NCBI GenBank assembly: GCA_002362735.1
Contig: DEUU01000096.1
Span: 1-5,291, forward strand
Origin: Dehalococcoidia bacterium UBA3254
GTDB lineage: Bacteria; Chloroflexota; Dehalococcoidia; Dehalococcoidales; UBA3254
Length of the DNA stretch: 5,291 nucleotides
Direction: 5' to 3'
Position numbers and translations under genes: made by a program. This document shows, one piece after another, positions 1 to 5,291 of the stretch. Within the stretch, counting starts at the first letter, position 1, and each line of letters starts with the position of its first letter. The notes under the pieces are model-generated. The model saw nothing but the letters and a program-made list of their open reading frames with translations, searched no databases and was not told where the DNA came from.

Positions 1-896
1 GGAATATACAGATAATCCCGGAACCAGGTAGAAAGGGAAATATGCCACCGAGCCCAGAAATCAGATGGATTCAAAGAAAAATAAGGGACGTTGAAGTTAA
101 GCATCAGGTAAAAACCGAAAAGCCGGGCGACTCCCCGGGCAATATCGGTATATCCGCCAAAGTCAGCCAGAATTTGCACAGTATAGGCAGTGATGCCTAT
201 AACAATATCCAGACCATGATATTGAGTAAAGTTGTTGAAAATCTGGTTAGCAATTATGCCAACGTTATCTGCAATGACCAATTTCTGAAAAAATCCCCAG
301 ACTATTAACCAGAGCGCTTCACTAATTTTCTCGCTGGTTACCTGTCGGGGAGCCTGAAATTGCGGCAGAAGGTGAGAAGCACGTTCAACCGGACCGGATA
401 CTATAGTTGGAAAGAAGGAAACCAGCAAAGCGAAGTCCTGGAAGCGCCTGGTGTGGCTTATCCGGCCACGGTAGATATCGAAAGGGTACGTAATGGCTAT
501 AAAAGTAAAAAAGGAAATTCCCAGCGGCAGTATCACTTTTAAGCTAATTGGATTCAGATGAAAACCCAGGTTAGAAAATAAGGAAATTAAACTATCATTG
601 AAAAAGTTGAAATACTTAAAAACGCCTAAGATTAACAGATCGAAACCAATCGCTATTCCCAGATAAATACGTTTGCGGCTGATCATGCCTGAACGACTGA
701 TAGCCCAACCAGCGATGTAGTTAATGAATGTCATTCCGATGAGGAGGGCGAGAAAACGGCGGTCCCAGAAACCATAAGAGACATAGCTGGCGACGAGCAG
801 CACCAGATTCTGCACTTTCCACCAGCGGCCAAGCAGAAAATAAGCTGCCAGGACGGCGGCTAAAAAAGCCATAAAAGATATTGAAGTGAAGACCAC
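1..896 (-). CDS. MBOAT-family membrane O-acyltransferase (AlgI/DltB-like), 3' end cut off by window edge
   Basis: Reading the reverse strand gives an uninterrupted frame of about 298 residues that leaves the window at position 1. AlgI-class MBOAT proteins are multi-pass inner-membrane enzymes that move acyl groups, usually acetyl, onto extracytoplasmic polysaccharides. Visible signatures are LPLGISFFTF (residues ~124-132), YPFDIYRG (137-144), SFFPTIVSGPVER (160-172), DFGGYTDIARG (245-255) and the active-site block FWARWHISLSTWFRDYLYI (280-298), where His285 matches the conserved MBOAT histidine. Hydrophobic segments lie near 5-22, 28-42, 47-65, 78-97, 120-138, 190-205 and 228-245. The family is usually ~450-500 residues, so roughly 60% is present. 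GTG at 896 is chosen because it gives the usual VFTSISF-type N-terminus and follows a GGTGG stretch; ATG at 872 would delete it. The acyl acceptor cannot be told; an SGNH/AlgJ-like partner may lie off the left edge. Confidence 0.9.
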   Translation of the reverse strand, partial: MVFTSISFMAFLAAVLAAYFLLGRWWKVQNLVLLVASYVSYGFWDRRFLALLIGMTFINYIAGWAISRSGMISRKRIYLGIAIGFDLLILGVFKYFNFFNDSLISLFSNLGFHLNPISLKVILPLGISFFTFIAITYPFDIYRGRISHTRRFQDFALLVSFFPTIVSGPVERASHLLPQFQAPRQVTSEKISEALWLIVWGFFQKLVIADNVGIIANQIFNNFTQYHGLDIVIGITAYTVQILADFGGYTDIARGVARLFGFYLMLNFNVPYFSLNPSDFWARWHISLSTWFRDYLYI

Positions 897-938
897 CTTA
901 CCACCACCACTACCACAAAAAACCGGAGCGTTAATTTA

Positions 939-969
939 ATTATAGTTAATTTTAGCCTTATTCCGACAA
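939..969 (-). promoter_or_regulatory. Candidate sigma-70 promoter for the MBOAT gene
   Basis: On the minus strand a perfect TATAAT lies at 944-939, with TTGTCG (4 of 6 to the -35 consensus) at 969-964 and a long 19-bp spacer. Transcription would begin near 932, giving a leader of about 35 nt to the GTG at 896. The divergent gap of 97 bp must also hold the hydrolase promoter. For that direction only weak -10-like strings are seen (TATAGT at 941-946, TTTAAT at 975-980) without a good -35. Confidence 0.35.
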
Positions 970-993
970 ATAATTTTAATGATTGGCGGGTAA

Positions 994-1953
994 ATGTCTA
1001 AAGAGACCGCCTCTTCGGCTTTTAGAAGCAGATATAATAAAAGGGTGGATACTACCGTTAAACCAGAGTCTTTCTATGATACACCCGAAGGCCGCGGGTT
1101 GGTGATGGCTGAATATGACGCTATTGTCAACGCCTGGCTTACCCCTCACGAGCGGCTGAATGTTTCCACTCGGCTGGGAGATACCTTCATCCTTGCCAGT
1201 GGCAGTCCAGCCTTACCTTTACTCATATTGCTGCATGGCACCAATTCCAATGCCCTTTACTGGTTGGAAGATATAAACTTTTACCGGCAGAATTTCCGCG
1301 TTCTGGCTCCGGATATTCCGGGCGAGCCTGGAAAAAGCCCTGAAGTTCGCCCGGATTGGGATAGTCCCGCCTATCAGGAATGGATGGAAGACATTCTGGA
1401 TGCTTTTAATGCTCCCAGCGCGGCCTTGTTGGGACTATCTCAAGGAGGCTGGATCGCGGTCAAATTTGCCATTTCCCGTCCGGAAAGGGCGGAGAGACTG
1501 GTTCTGGTTTCCCCAGCCGGCATTGCCCCATTTCGGCTTTCCTTCGCCCTGCGGTTATTGCCCTGGGTACCTCCCGGCATCCGGAACCCACACCAGATTT
1601 TAAAAACGATTTTTGGTGATAAGCCGATCCCTTCCGATGTCTTTCGGTTCTCCCAACCGATGCTAGACCACTTTAAAAGCCGGAAAAGCTCGATGCCCGA
1701 GTTTAACGATGCCGATTTGCAGCGTTTAACCATGCCGGTCCAGCTAATCGTCAGCCGCCACGATGCCATCTTTGATTCCGCCAAAATTATCACCCGTCTT
1801 CGCCGCCTGCTTTCCAGGAATCTGAAGGTCATGATCACTGACCACGGCGGACATTCTTTGTACGATCTATCGAAAATGGTTTCACCTTTTTTATGCGCTG
1901 ATTTTAAAAATCGGGATGCTGGCCTTTCTCCTCTACAAGCATCGGTCCAGTGA
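994..1953 (+). CDS. Alpha/beta-fold hydrolase (carboxylesterase-like, YbfK/NAP-type)
   Basis: This 319-residue protein has the full alpha/beta-hydrolase signature. Residues 76-84 (LLILLHGTN) form strand 3 and the HG oxyanion loop. GLSQGG (147-152) is the nucleophile elbow with Ser149, VSRHDAIFD (253-261) supplies the acid Asp257, and DHGGH (283-287) supplies His287. Residues ~180-240 form a variable lid or cap. A ~60-residue N-terminal arm (FYDTPEGRGLVMAEYDAI, then STRLGDTFILASG) resembles the Bacillus YbfK/NAP carboxylesterase group, which hydrolyses small esters. There is no signal peptide, so it is probably cytoplasmic. The natural substrate cannot be inferred. The start at 994 has only a weak GGCGGG upstream, and an internal ATG at codon 38 has no better site. 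It is divergent from the MBOAT gene and convergent with DUF488, so it is probably monocistronic. The hydrolase fold is certain; the esterase label is tentative. Confidence 0.9.
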   Translation: MSKETASSAFRSRYNKRVDTTVKPESFYDTPEGRGLVMAEYDAIVNAWLTPHERLNVSTRLGDTFILASGSPALPLLILLHGTNSNALYWLEDINFYRQNFRVLAPDIPGEPGKSPEVRPDWDSPAYQEWMEDILDAFNAPSAALLGLSQGGWIAVKFAISRPERAERLVLVSPAGIAPFRLSFALRLLPWVPPGIRNPHQILKTIFGDKPIPSDVFRFSQPMLDHFKSRKSSMPEFNDADLQRLTMPVQLIVSRHDAIFDSAKIITRLRRLLSRNLKVMITDHGGHSLYDLSKMVSPFLCADFKNRDAGLSPLQASVQ

Positions 1954-2032
1954 CTCTGACCCTGGAGTTAATCACAGCTTCCTCTGATGTGACCTCATAA
2001 GGGGCAGACACAAAATACCTCTCAACACACCT

Positions 2033-2060
2033 TCTGATTCCATTGGAGCTGGAAATCAGA
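2033..2060. repeat. Short inverted repeat in the convergent gap, possible weak terminator
   Basis: TCTGATTCC (2033-2041) pairs with GGAAATCAGA (2051-2060) around a 9-nt loop, with one bulged A. The repeat overlaps the DUF488 stop codon and lies 80 nt beyond the hydrolase stop, so it could slow polymerase from either side. Neither strand has a following T-tract, so it does not qualify as a normal intrinsic terminator. No better terminator is seen between the two genes. Confidence 0.25.
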
Positions 2061-2640
2061 GAATGAAGATTTTCGAAGGAGATCGGCTTAAGTCTGAATT
2101 TTCAGCGGGATAAGTGATTTTCACGCCTTCTACTCTAGCAAATGGGGTGAGATGATGAAGAGAACAACTCGTAAGACTGAGGATATGCTCGACCTGAATA
2201 CCTCGAATCGTCAAGGCATCGGCAATAAGAGAACGGTGGCACCGCCAGGGTACAGCTTCGGCGCACATCAAGGCTATTTTATCGAATTTGGCAAGGTCAA
2301 TTAGCTGCTCAAGATTGCTGCTGAATTCCGGGGTCTGCATGTAGTCAGCAAATCCGCGAAAAGAAGCATTATGCCATCCAGAATTCACTGACTTTTCTAC
2401 AGGGCGCCGTAGCCCACCCAGCCCGGGCATGTGAACATAACTGATTTTAATCTTTTCCAGATCCTCGGGTAATGTCTCCCGGTTAAACTGAGGATATCTC
2501 CGCGATCTGGGTATTGTGCGGATATCTATGATCTTACCAACTTCGTGCGTTTTCAGAAGCTGGCTGAATTGCTCAAGGGTGCGAGTGGAATGTCCGATGG
2601 TCTGAACGATCAGTTTTTTTGCGGAAATATTTCGTCCCAT
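2056..2640 (-). CDS. DUF488 family protein
   Basis: The product is 194 residues from the ATG at 2640. It carries the conserved DUF488 blocks: TIGHSTR (14-20), IDIRTIPRSRRYPQFN (38-53), a GLGG turn (73-76), GWHNASFRGFADYM (88-101) and CAEAVPWRCHR (126-136), with Cys126, Cys134 and His135 in the usual arrangement. No membrane segment or signal peptide is visible. The family is widespread in bacteria and lacks a settled biochemical role; the conserved Cys/His/Arg cluster suggests a catalytic or ligand-binding pocket, but that is inference. The open frame continues upstream to a TTG at 2745. That extension (NRKQLGIRISVFFSRLSN region) lies outside the conserved domain and contains a promoter-like sequence, so the ATG at 2640 is preferred although its ribosome site is weak. 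It sits 109 nt after the efflux gene on the same strand. Confidence 0.85.
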   Translation of the reverse strand: MGRNISAKKLIVQTIGHSTRTLEQFSQLLKTHEVGKIIDIRTIPRSRRYPQFNRETLPEDLEKIKISYVHMPGLGGLRRPVEKSVNSGWHNASFRGFADYMQTPEFSSNLEQLIDLAKFDKIALMCAEAVPWRCHRSLIADALTIRGIQVEHILSLTSCSLHHLTPFARVEGVKITYPAENSDLSRSPSKIFIL

Positions 2641-2715
2641 TTTTAATTTCTTGCCCAGATCATTTGATAACCTCGAGAAAAAAACTGAAATTCGTATTCC
2701 CAATTGTTTCCTATT

Positions 2716-2745
2716 TTTATAATAGCAGATGAATGTATTATACAA
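2716..2745 (-). promoter_or_regulatory. Candidate promoter for the DUF488 gene
   Basis: On the minus strand TTGTAT (2745-2740) and TATAAA (2721-2716) are separated by 18 bp, and a further TATAAT lies at 2742-2737. Transcription would start near 2709 and leave a leader of about 70 nt before the ATG at 2640. This supports DUF488 having its own transcript, though read-through from the efflux gene cannot be excluded because no terminator follows that gene. The -35 match is poor. Confidence 0.3.
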
Positions 2746-2749
2746 ATTA

Positions 2750-4327
2750 TTAGGCCGCTGGCGGAATATTTTTCCCAGCTTTTTTCAAATGACTCGAGAT
2801 CAGAAAGGATGCCAGCGTCCCCAGTAAAACCATAACCATACCTACTTTCATGGCCGTATCCAGACTGTGGGTAAATTCGGTTTTAAACACATTGGTCATT
2901 ATCTGGGTAATCGCTGGTGGCAGGCTACCGGACATATCATAACCGCCCATGCTGAGATTTCCCGAAGACAGGGACTTCAAGATCTGAGCCTGCACCGCTG
3001 CTGGGATTTGAGGAATTTTGGATAGAGCGTCTGTGAGATGGGCTACAAGCTGGTTTTGTAAAATAGCGCCCAGCACAGAAATTCCCATTACTGTGCCGAT
3101 CTGCCGGGTGGTAGAAAGAATACCCGCTCCCATGCCGGATTGTTCCACCGGAGTACTGGCCATGACCACCGTGGTAACCGGGGCCATTACCAGTCCTAGC
3201 CCCACACCGCAAACCGCCATTGGCAGTAAAAGATCAGTCCAGACGGTAATATTGCTCAGTCCTGACATCAAGTAAATACCCAGCGCTGAAATAACGGTGC
3301 CTGCCAGCAAAATCCAGCGGCCGCCGATTTTATCAGTCAATCTGCCCGCGAAAGGCGCTACAAACATGATCATAATAGGCAGAGGTAACATCCATAGTCC
3401 AGCCTGCAAGGCTTTTAAACCCAGTACCACCTGCAAATAAAGGACTATCAAAAATATCACGCCTATCAGACCAAAATTGATTACCGTCCCGATAAAGTTG
3501 CCGGCTGCATAAGTCCTGTTCTTAAACAGGCGCAACTGTGCCAGCGGAAGAGCAATTTTTAATTCGACAAAAATAAAAGCCGCTAGTCCCACCGCCGCAC
3601 CCGCGAAAAGGCCCAGGATGATACCGGAAGTCCAGCCGTAAGATTGGCCTTCGATCAGGGCAAAGGTCAGGCAAAAAAGCGTTGCCGATATTAAAACCAC
3701 ACCCGGGATATCAATATGACGGGCGATCTTCTCATCTCGGGTTTCCCTGACTACCATCATGGCAGCTATAAATGCAAAAACTCCGATAGGGATGTTGATA
3801 ACAAAAATATAGCGCCAGTCAAAAGCATCTACCAGGGAACCCCCGATGATCGGCCCGAGCGCGTTTGCCGCCCCCGCTACTGCGCCCCAGACACCTAAGG
3901 CCAACCCACGCTGGCTCTTATCGAATTCAACATTCAATATCGAAAGCGTTGCCGGCATCATACACGCGCCGCCAAATGCCTGTATGGCTCTGGCGGTAAC
4001 CAGGACAGCGAAATTGGGCGATAGACTGCATCCCAGCGAAGAAAGTGTAAATACCCCCAGACCGATCATAAACATCCGTTTTCGACCGAACAGGTCGCCC
4101 AGCTTGCCCATGGTCAGCAGCAAGGCGGCGAAAACCAGCGCGTAAACATTTATTACCCATTCAACATTGGCTAAAGTAACCTTCAAGGATTGCATAATAT
4201 GCGGCAAAGCAATATTAACGATCGTTACATCTAACAGAACCATAAACAAAGAAAGTGAAATAACCGCCAGTACGCCCCATTTCCGGCGGCCGGATTTTGT
4301 ATTGGAAGAGGTGGTGGAAGAAACCAT
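2750..4327 (-). CDS. DHA2-family (EmrB/QacA) multidrug efflux MFS transporter
   Basis: This proton-driven drug exporter of the 14-helix major facilitator group is about 525 residues long, normal for the family. Counting from the upstream ATG at 4333, helix 1 carries LLDVTIVNIALP (33-44) with the DHA2 motif Asp35. Motif A is GKLGDLFGRKR (76-86), motif B is TARAIQAFGG (113-122) with Arg115, and motif C is AVAGAANALGPIIGG (151-165), the antiporter signature. DWRYIFVINIPIG (172-184) is also typical. A second A-like motif, GRLTDKIGGRW, lies at 330-340. A basic N-terminus and a loop at ~435-485 precede the last helix (~497-513). Substrates cannot be read from sequence. ATG 4327 is preferred over ATG 4333 because the AGGGGG ribosome site abuts the latter but sits 6 nt from the former. 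It follows marR by 14 nt, so the two are almost certainly co-transcribed. Confidence 0.93.
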   Translation of the reverse strand: MVSSTTSSNTKSGRRKWGVLAVISLSLFMVLLDVTIVNIALPHIMQSLKVTLANVEWVINVYALVFAALLLTMGKLGDLFGRKRMFMIGLGVFTLSSLGCSLSPNFAVLVTARAIQAFGGACMMPATLSILNVEFDKSQRGLALGVWGAVAGAANALGPIIGGSLVDAFDWRYIFVINIPIGVFAFIAAMMVVRETRDEKIARHIDIPGVVLISATLFCLTFALIEGQSYGWTSGIILGLFAGAAVGLAAFIFVELKIALPLAQLRLFKNRTYAAGNFIGTVINFGLIGVIFLIVLYLQVVLGLKALQAGLWMLPLPIMIMFVAPFAGRLTDKIGGRWILLAGTVISALGIYLMSGLSNITVWTDLLLPMAVCGVGLGLVMAPVTTVVMASTPVEQSGMGAGILSTTRQIGTVMGISVLGAILQNQLVAHLTDALSKIPQIPAAVQAQILKSLSSGNLSMGGYDMSGSLPPAITQIMTNVFKTEFTHSLDTAMKVGMVMVLLGTLASFLISSHLKKAGKNIPPAA

Positions 4328-4333
4328 GGTCAT

Positions 4334-4339
4334 CCCCCT
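4334..4339 (-). promoter_or_regulatory. Shine-Dalgarno AGGGGG that decides the efflux gene start
   Basis: On the minus strand AGGGGG is immediately followed by ATG ACC ATG. With no spacer the first ATG is a poor start, whereas the second (4327) has a 6-nt spacer. The site lies between the marR stop codon and the transporter, consistent with coupled translation in one operon. Confidence 0.65.
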
Positions 4340-4341
4340 GT

Positions 4342-4794
4342 TTAGTCTATTTTATTACCGATATCTTTGATTGTTTTTAATGCTTCTGAAAAAGCCTGCA
4401 GATCGGACTCGGATAATTTAGCCATTTTTACGGCGACATTCGACTGCAGATTAGCTATTGCTCTGTTTAAAACCTTTCGTCCTTCAGAGGTCAGGGAAAT
4501 AATTACAACACGCCGGTCTTCCGGAATCTGGGTTCGACTGACCAGCCCGTAATCTACTATTTTATCCAGCATAGCGGTCATCTGCGGTTTGGATATCAGC
4601 AGACGCCGTCCTATTTCCGAAACAGACAAAGGACCAAACTTACTGATCATACCCAGAATAGCGAAATGATAGTGAGATAGCTCCAGGTTGGTGCCTTCAT
4701 CGATAAAACTGATTAGTTTTTTTAGAATGACAGGCAGGATGCCTATCACATTCTCACTGATATCTTCAATTGTTTGATTATTCAACTGAGCCAT
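4342..4794 (-). CDS. MarR-family winged-helix transcriptional repressor
   Basis: The 150-residue length is typical of MarR regulators, which bind DNA as dimers and release it when they bind a phenolic or other toxic ligand. Residues ~10-45 form the N-terminal dimerisation helices. FGPLSVSEIGRRLLIS (53-68) is the helix before the recognition helix KPQMTAMLDKIVDYGLV (69-85). EDRRVVIISLTSEGR (92-106) is the beta-wing with the conserved DRR. Residues 107-148 form the C-terminal dimerisation helices. The gene lies directly upstream of, and co-directional with, the efflux pump, the standard arrangement in which the repressor controls itself and the exporter. A palindrome over its promoter is a likely binding site. 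The ATG at 4794 has almost no Shine-Dalgarno match, which would keep repressor output low. The ligand is unknown. Confidence 0.93.
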   Translation of the reverse strand: MAQLNNQTIEDISENVIGILPVILKKLISFIDEGTNLELSHYHFAILGMISKFGPLSVSEIGRRLLISKPQMTAMLDKIVDYGLVSRTQIPEDRRVVIISLTSEGRKVLNRAIANLQSNVAVKMAKLSESDLQAFSEALKTIKDIGNKID

Positions 4795-4799
4795 AATAC

Positions 4800-4828
4800 T
4801 TAATTTTATGAATAGTTCATTTTCTTAA
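4800..4828. promoter_or_regulatory. Candidate MarR operator: 29-bp pseudo-palindrome
   Basis: The site reads TTAA-n4-ATGAA-TAG-TTCAT-n4-TTAA, centred on 4814. The inner 5-bp and outer 4-bp arms are perfectly symmetric, and the intervening 4-bp blocks do not match. It covers the predicted transcription start near 4825 and stops just short of the -10 box. This spacing suits a MarR dimer blocking initiation of the marR-efflux operon. A second AT-rich repeat, ATAAT-n6-ATTAT (4831-4846), overlaps the -10. Binding is inferred from position and symmetry only. Confidence 0.5.
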
Positions 4829-4830
4829 CC

Positions 4831-4859
4831 ATAATAACATAATTATTTGGATTTTTCAA
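4831..4859 (-). promoter_or_regulatory. Sigma-70-type promoter of the marR-efflux operon
   Basis: On the minus strand TTGAAA (4859-4854, 5 of 6 to consensus) and TATTAT (4836-4831, 5 of 6) are separated by the optimal 17 bp. Initiation would fall near 4825, giving a leader of about 30 nt to the marR ATG. This is the best promoter match in the window and drives both genes. Confidence 0.6.
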
Positions 4860-4932
4860 AATCCTCGTCTAACGTCTGGTAGAGAAATCGTAGTAAAAGC
4901 AAAAGTGACTTAAGCTTTTGTAACAAATATAC

Positions 4933-4942
4933 AAGGAGGTGA
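4933..4942 (+). promoter_or_regulatory. Perfect Shine-Dalgarno sequence without a gene
   Basis: AAGGAGGTGA is a 10-nt perfect complement of the 16S rRNA 3' end, yet no ATG, GTG or TTG frame of useful size follows at normal distance. The only in-register frame would start at an ATT (4943) or other non-standard codon and ends after 13 codons at a TAG (4982). TTTTGT (4916-4921) can pair with ACAAGG (4931-4936), and GTGACT (4905-4910) with AGTCAC (4951-4956). Both could hide the site if the plus strand is transcribed. It may mark a decayed gene or a leader. Confidence 0.35.
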
Positions 4943-4975
4943 ATTAATAGAGTCACATTAATCCTGTTTCTTACT

Positions 4976-5040
4976 AAAAGCTAGGCGAATCCCTAAATCG
5001 CAGGACGCAAAATTATTGGATAATAATCAAGGCAGCTTTT
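4976..5040 (+). other. Structured subregion closed by a 7-bp stem, with a GGACGCAAA string
   Basis: AAAAGCT (4976-4982) pairs perfectly with AGCTTTT (5034-5040). The enclosed part holds a 6-bp AT hairpin, ATTATT-GGAT-AATAAT (5012-5027), and a possible TCC/GGA pair ahead of GGACGCAAA (5003-5011). The string AGGCGAATCC ... GGACGCAAA recalls the conserved core of c-di-GMP-I (GEMM) riboswitches, but the second conserved half (AGCCGGGTTRCC type) is absent and the closing stem differs. It is described here as structure only, not called a riboswitch. Confidence 0.25.
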
Positions 5041-5112
5041 TCAACTTACGGACGAACAATATAAGATAATCCTGCCCCCAGCGGTATTACCATTTCTTAC
5101 CTAGCTATCAAA

Positions 5113-5134
5113 GTACATGGACTGCACCATGTAC
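5113..5134. repeat. Perfect 8-bp hairpin with a competing stem
   Basis: GTACATGG (5113-5120) and CCATGTAC (5127-5134) are perfect inverted repeats around a 6-nt loop. GGACT (5119-5123) can instead pair with AGTCC (5137-5141), which excludes the first stem. An A7 run follows on the plus strand, and only TTT follows the hairpin on the minus strand, so it is not a convincing terminator either way. It sits in the right arm of the foldback element and has no counterpart in the left arm. Confidence 0.5.
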
Positions 5135-5228
5135 CGAGTCCAAAAAAACATGTAAGTATGTGCTCTATTAAATTCACCTATTCCGGCGACAGCTATTAAA
5201 CTCAATGGCTGGCAGCATCATGGCCCTA

Positions 5229-5267
5229 CTTTAGTCAATATCCTTCTTAAGGCTTTAAAGTCAATAT
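5229..5267. repeat. Imperfect direct repeat CTTT(AA)AGTCAATAT
   Basis: CTTTAGTCAATAT (5229-5241) recurs as CTTTAAAGTCAATAT (5253-5267), differing by a 2-base insertion; the AGTCAATAT cores are 26 bp apart. On the minus strand each copy contains TTGACT, a -35-like hexamer, but no good -10 follows either copy. They could be paired regulator sites for a gene beyond the right edge or a local duplication. Confidence 0.35.
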
Positions 5268-5291
5268 GAAAAGACCCTGGTCGTAATATAA

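Larger units (their letters stand above)
4937..5179. repeat. Foldback (MITE-like) element with imperfect terminal inverted repeats
   Basis: The left end AGGTGAATT-AATAGAGTCACAT (4937-4958) recurs inverted at the right end, where 5179 read backwards gives AGGTGAATTTAATAGAGCACAT. Nine terminal bases are perfect, and the next ~12 match with two single-base indels. Inside these, TGTTT (4965-4969 against 5150-5146, reversed) and AGCTAGG (4979-4985 against CCTAGCT 5100-5106) keep the same order, so the arms look like diverged inverted copies. The right arm holds an extra hairpin. At 243 bp with no coding capacity this resembles a MITE or a relic of an insertion sequence. No target-site duplication is visible, and the repeats do not match an insertion-sequence end I recognise. 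A structured RNA is the alternative. Confidence 0.45.
4861..5291. other. Gene-free right end with dense inverted repeats
   Basis: About 430 bp beyond the marR promoter contain no frame with a convincing start, ribosome site and length. Frames at the right edge also end quickly: the plus strand is stopped at 5267 and 5284, and all three minus frames stop within ~75 nt of the edge. The stretch holds an orphan ribosome site (4933-4942), a foldback element (4937-5179), a strong hairpin (5113-5134) and an imperfect direct repeat (5229-5267). It could be a decayed insertion, a structured RNA, or the leader of a gene beyond the edge. Confidence 0.6.

Noticed and set aside
42..542. Two plus-strand frames (88 and 60 codons) opposite the left-edge gene
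   Set aside because: They are antisense to the MBOAT frame, which has strong family motifs throughout; their own products are low in recognisable features.
901..916. CCACCACCACTACCAC run as a tandem repeat
   Set aside because: Only about five imperfect triplets; likely low complexity just upstream of the MBOAT start, although its complement GGTGG may help ribosome binding.
1440..1838. 132-codon minus-strand frame
   Set aside because: It lies fully antisense to the hydrolase coding region that includes the catalytic Ser and Asp, and its product has no recognisable motif.
1947..1967. TCCAG ... CTGGA hairpin at the hydrolase stop as a terminator
   Set aside because: Only 5 bp with an 11-nt loop and no T-tract.
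2641..2745. N-terminal extension of DUF488 from a TTG start
   Set aside because: The extra 35 residues precede the conserved domain, overlap a promoter-like sequence and would start 5 nt after the efflux stop without a ribosome site.
5156..5291. Short frames at the right edge on either strand
   Set aside because: The longest (5156-5269 plus, ~37 codons) has no start codon or ribosome site, and the minus-strand edge frames stop within ~75 nt.
4861..5291. tRNA, CRISPR array or intrinsic terminator
   Set aside because: No cloverleaf with a GTTCRA T-arm, no regularly spaced repeats, and no GC-rich hairpin followed by a T-tract on either strand.

Overview
The window is bacterial chromosomal DNA of moderate, slightly AT-leaning composition, with short intergenic gaps and one GTG start. 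There is no rRNA, tRNA or other taxonomic marker. The mix of an AlgI-type MBOAT acyltransferase, a MarR-controlled 14-helix efflux pump, a DUF488 protein and a YbfK-like hydrolase would fit a Gram-positive or Chloroflexota-type organism. That is a guess and not a sequence-based assignment.

Layout, left to right. (1) Positions 1-896, minus strand: the N-terminal ~298 residues of an MBOAT O-acyltransferase (AlgI/DltB class). It runs off the left edge and ends inside its catalytic WHISLSTW-type motif. (2) Positions 897-993: a divergent, AT-rich promoter region. (3) Positions 994-1953, plus strand: an alpha/beta-hydrolase with a complete Ser-Asp-His triad. (4) Positions 1954-2055: a convergent gap with a weak hairpin. 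(5) Positions 2056-2640, minus: a DUF488 protein. (6) Positions 2750-4327, minus: a DHA2 (EmrB/QacA) drug-efflux transporter. (7) Positions 4342-4794, minus: a MarR-family repressor immediately upstream of the transporter. (8) Positions 4795-4860: a good sigma-70-type promoter overlapped by a 29-bp pseudo-palindrome. (9) Positions 4861-5291: about 430 bp without a credible gene but rich in inverted repeats.

The marR and efflux genes form a classic pair: the repressor probably binds the palindrome at its own promoter, and release by a toxic ligand would switch on both repressor and pump. DUF488 lies downstream on the same strand with a 109-nt gap and a possible promoter of its own, so read-through is possible but not required. 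The MBOAT and hydrolase genes are divergent and need not be functionally linked.

The most unusual part is the right end. Positions 4937-5179 are bounded by an imperfect inverted repeat (9 perfect terminal bp, then a diverged extension) and contain further nested hairpins. This looks like a foldback or MITE-like relic or a structured RNA, and it starts inside a perfect Shine-Dalgarno sequence that serves no visible gene.
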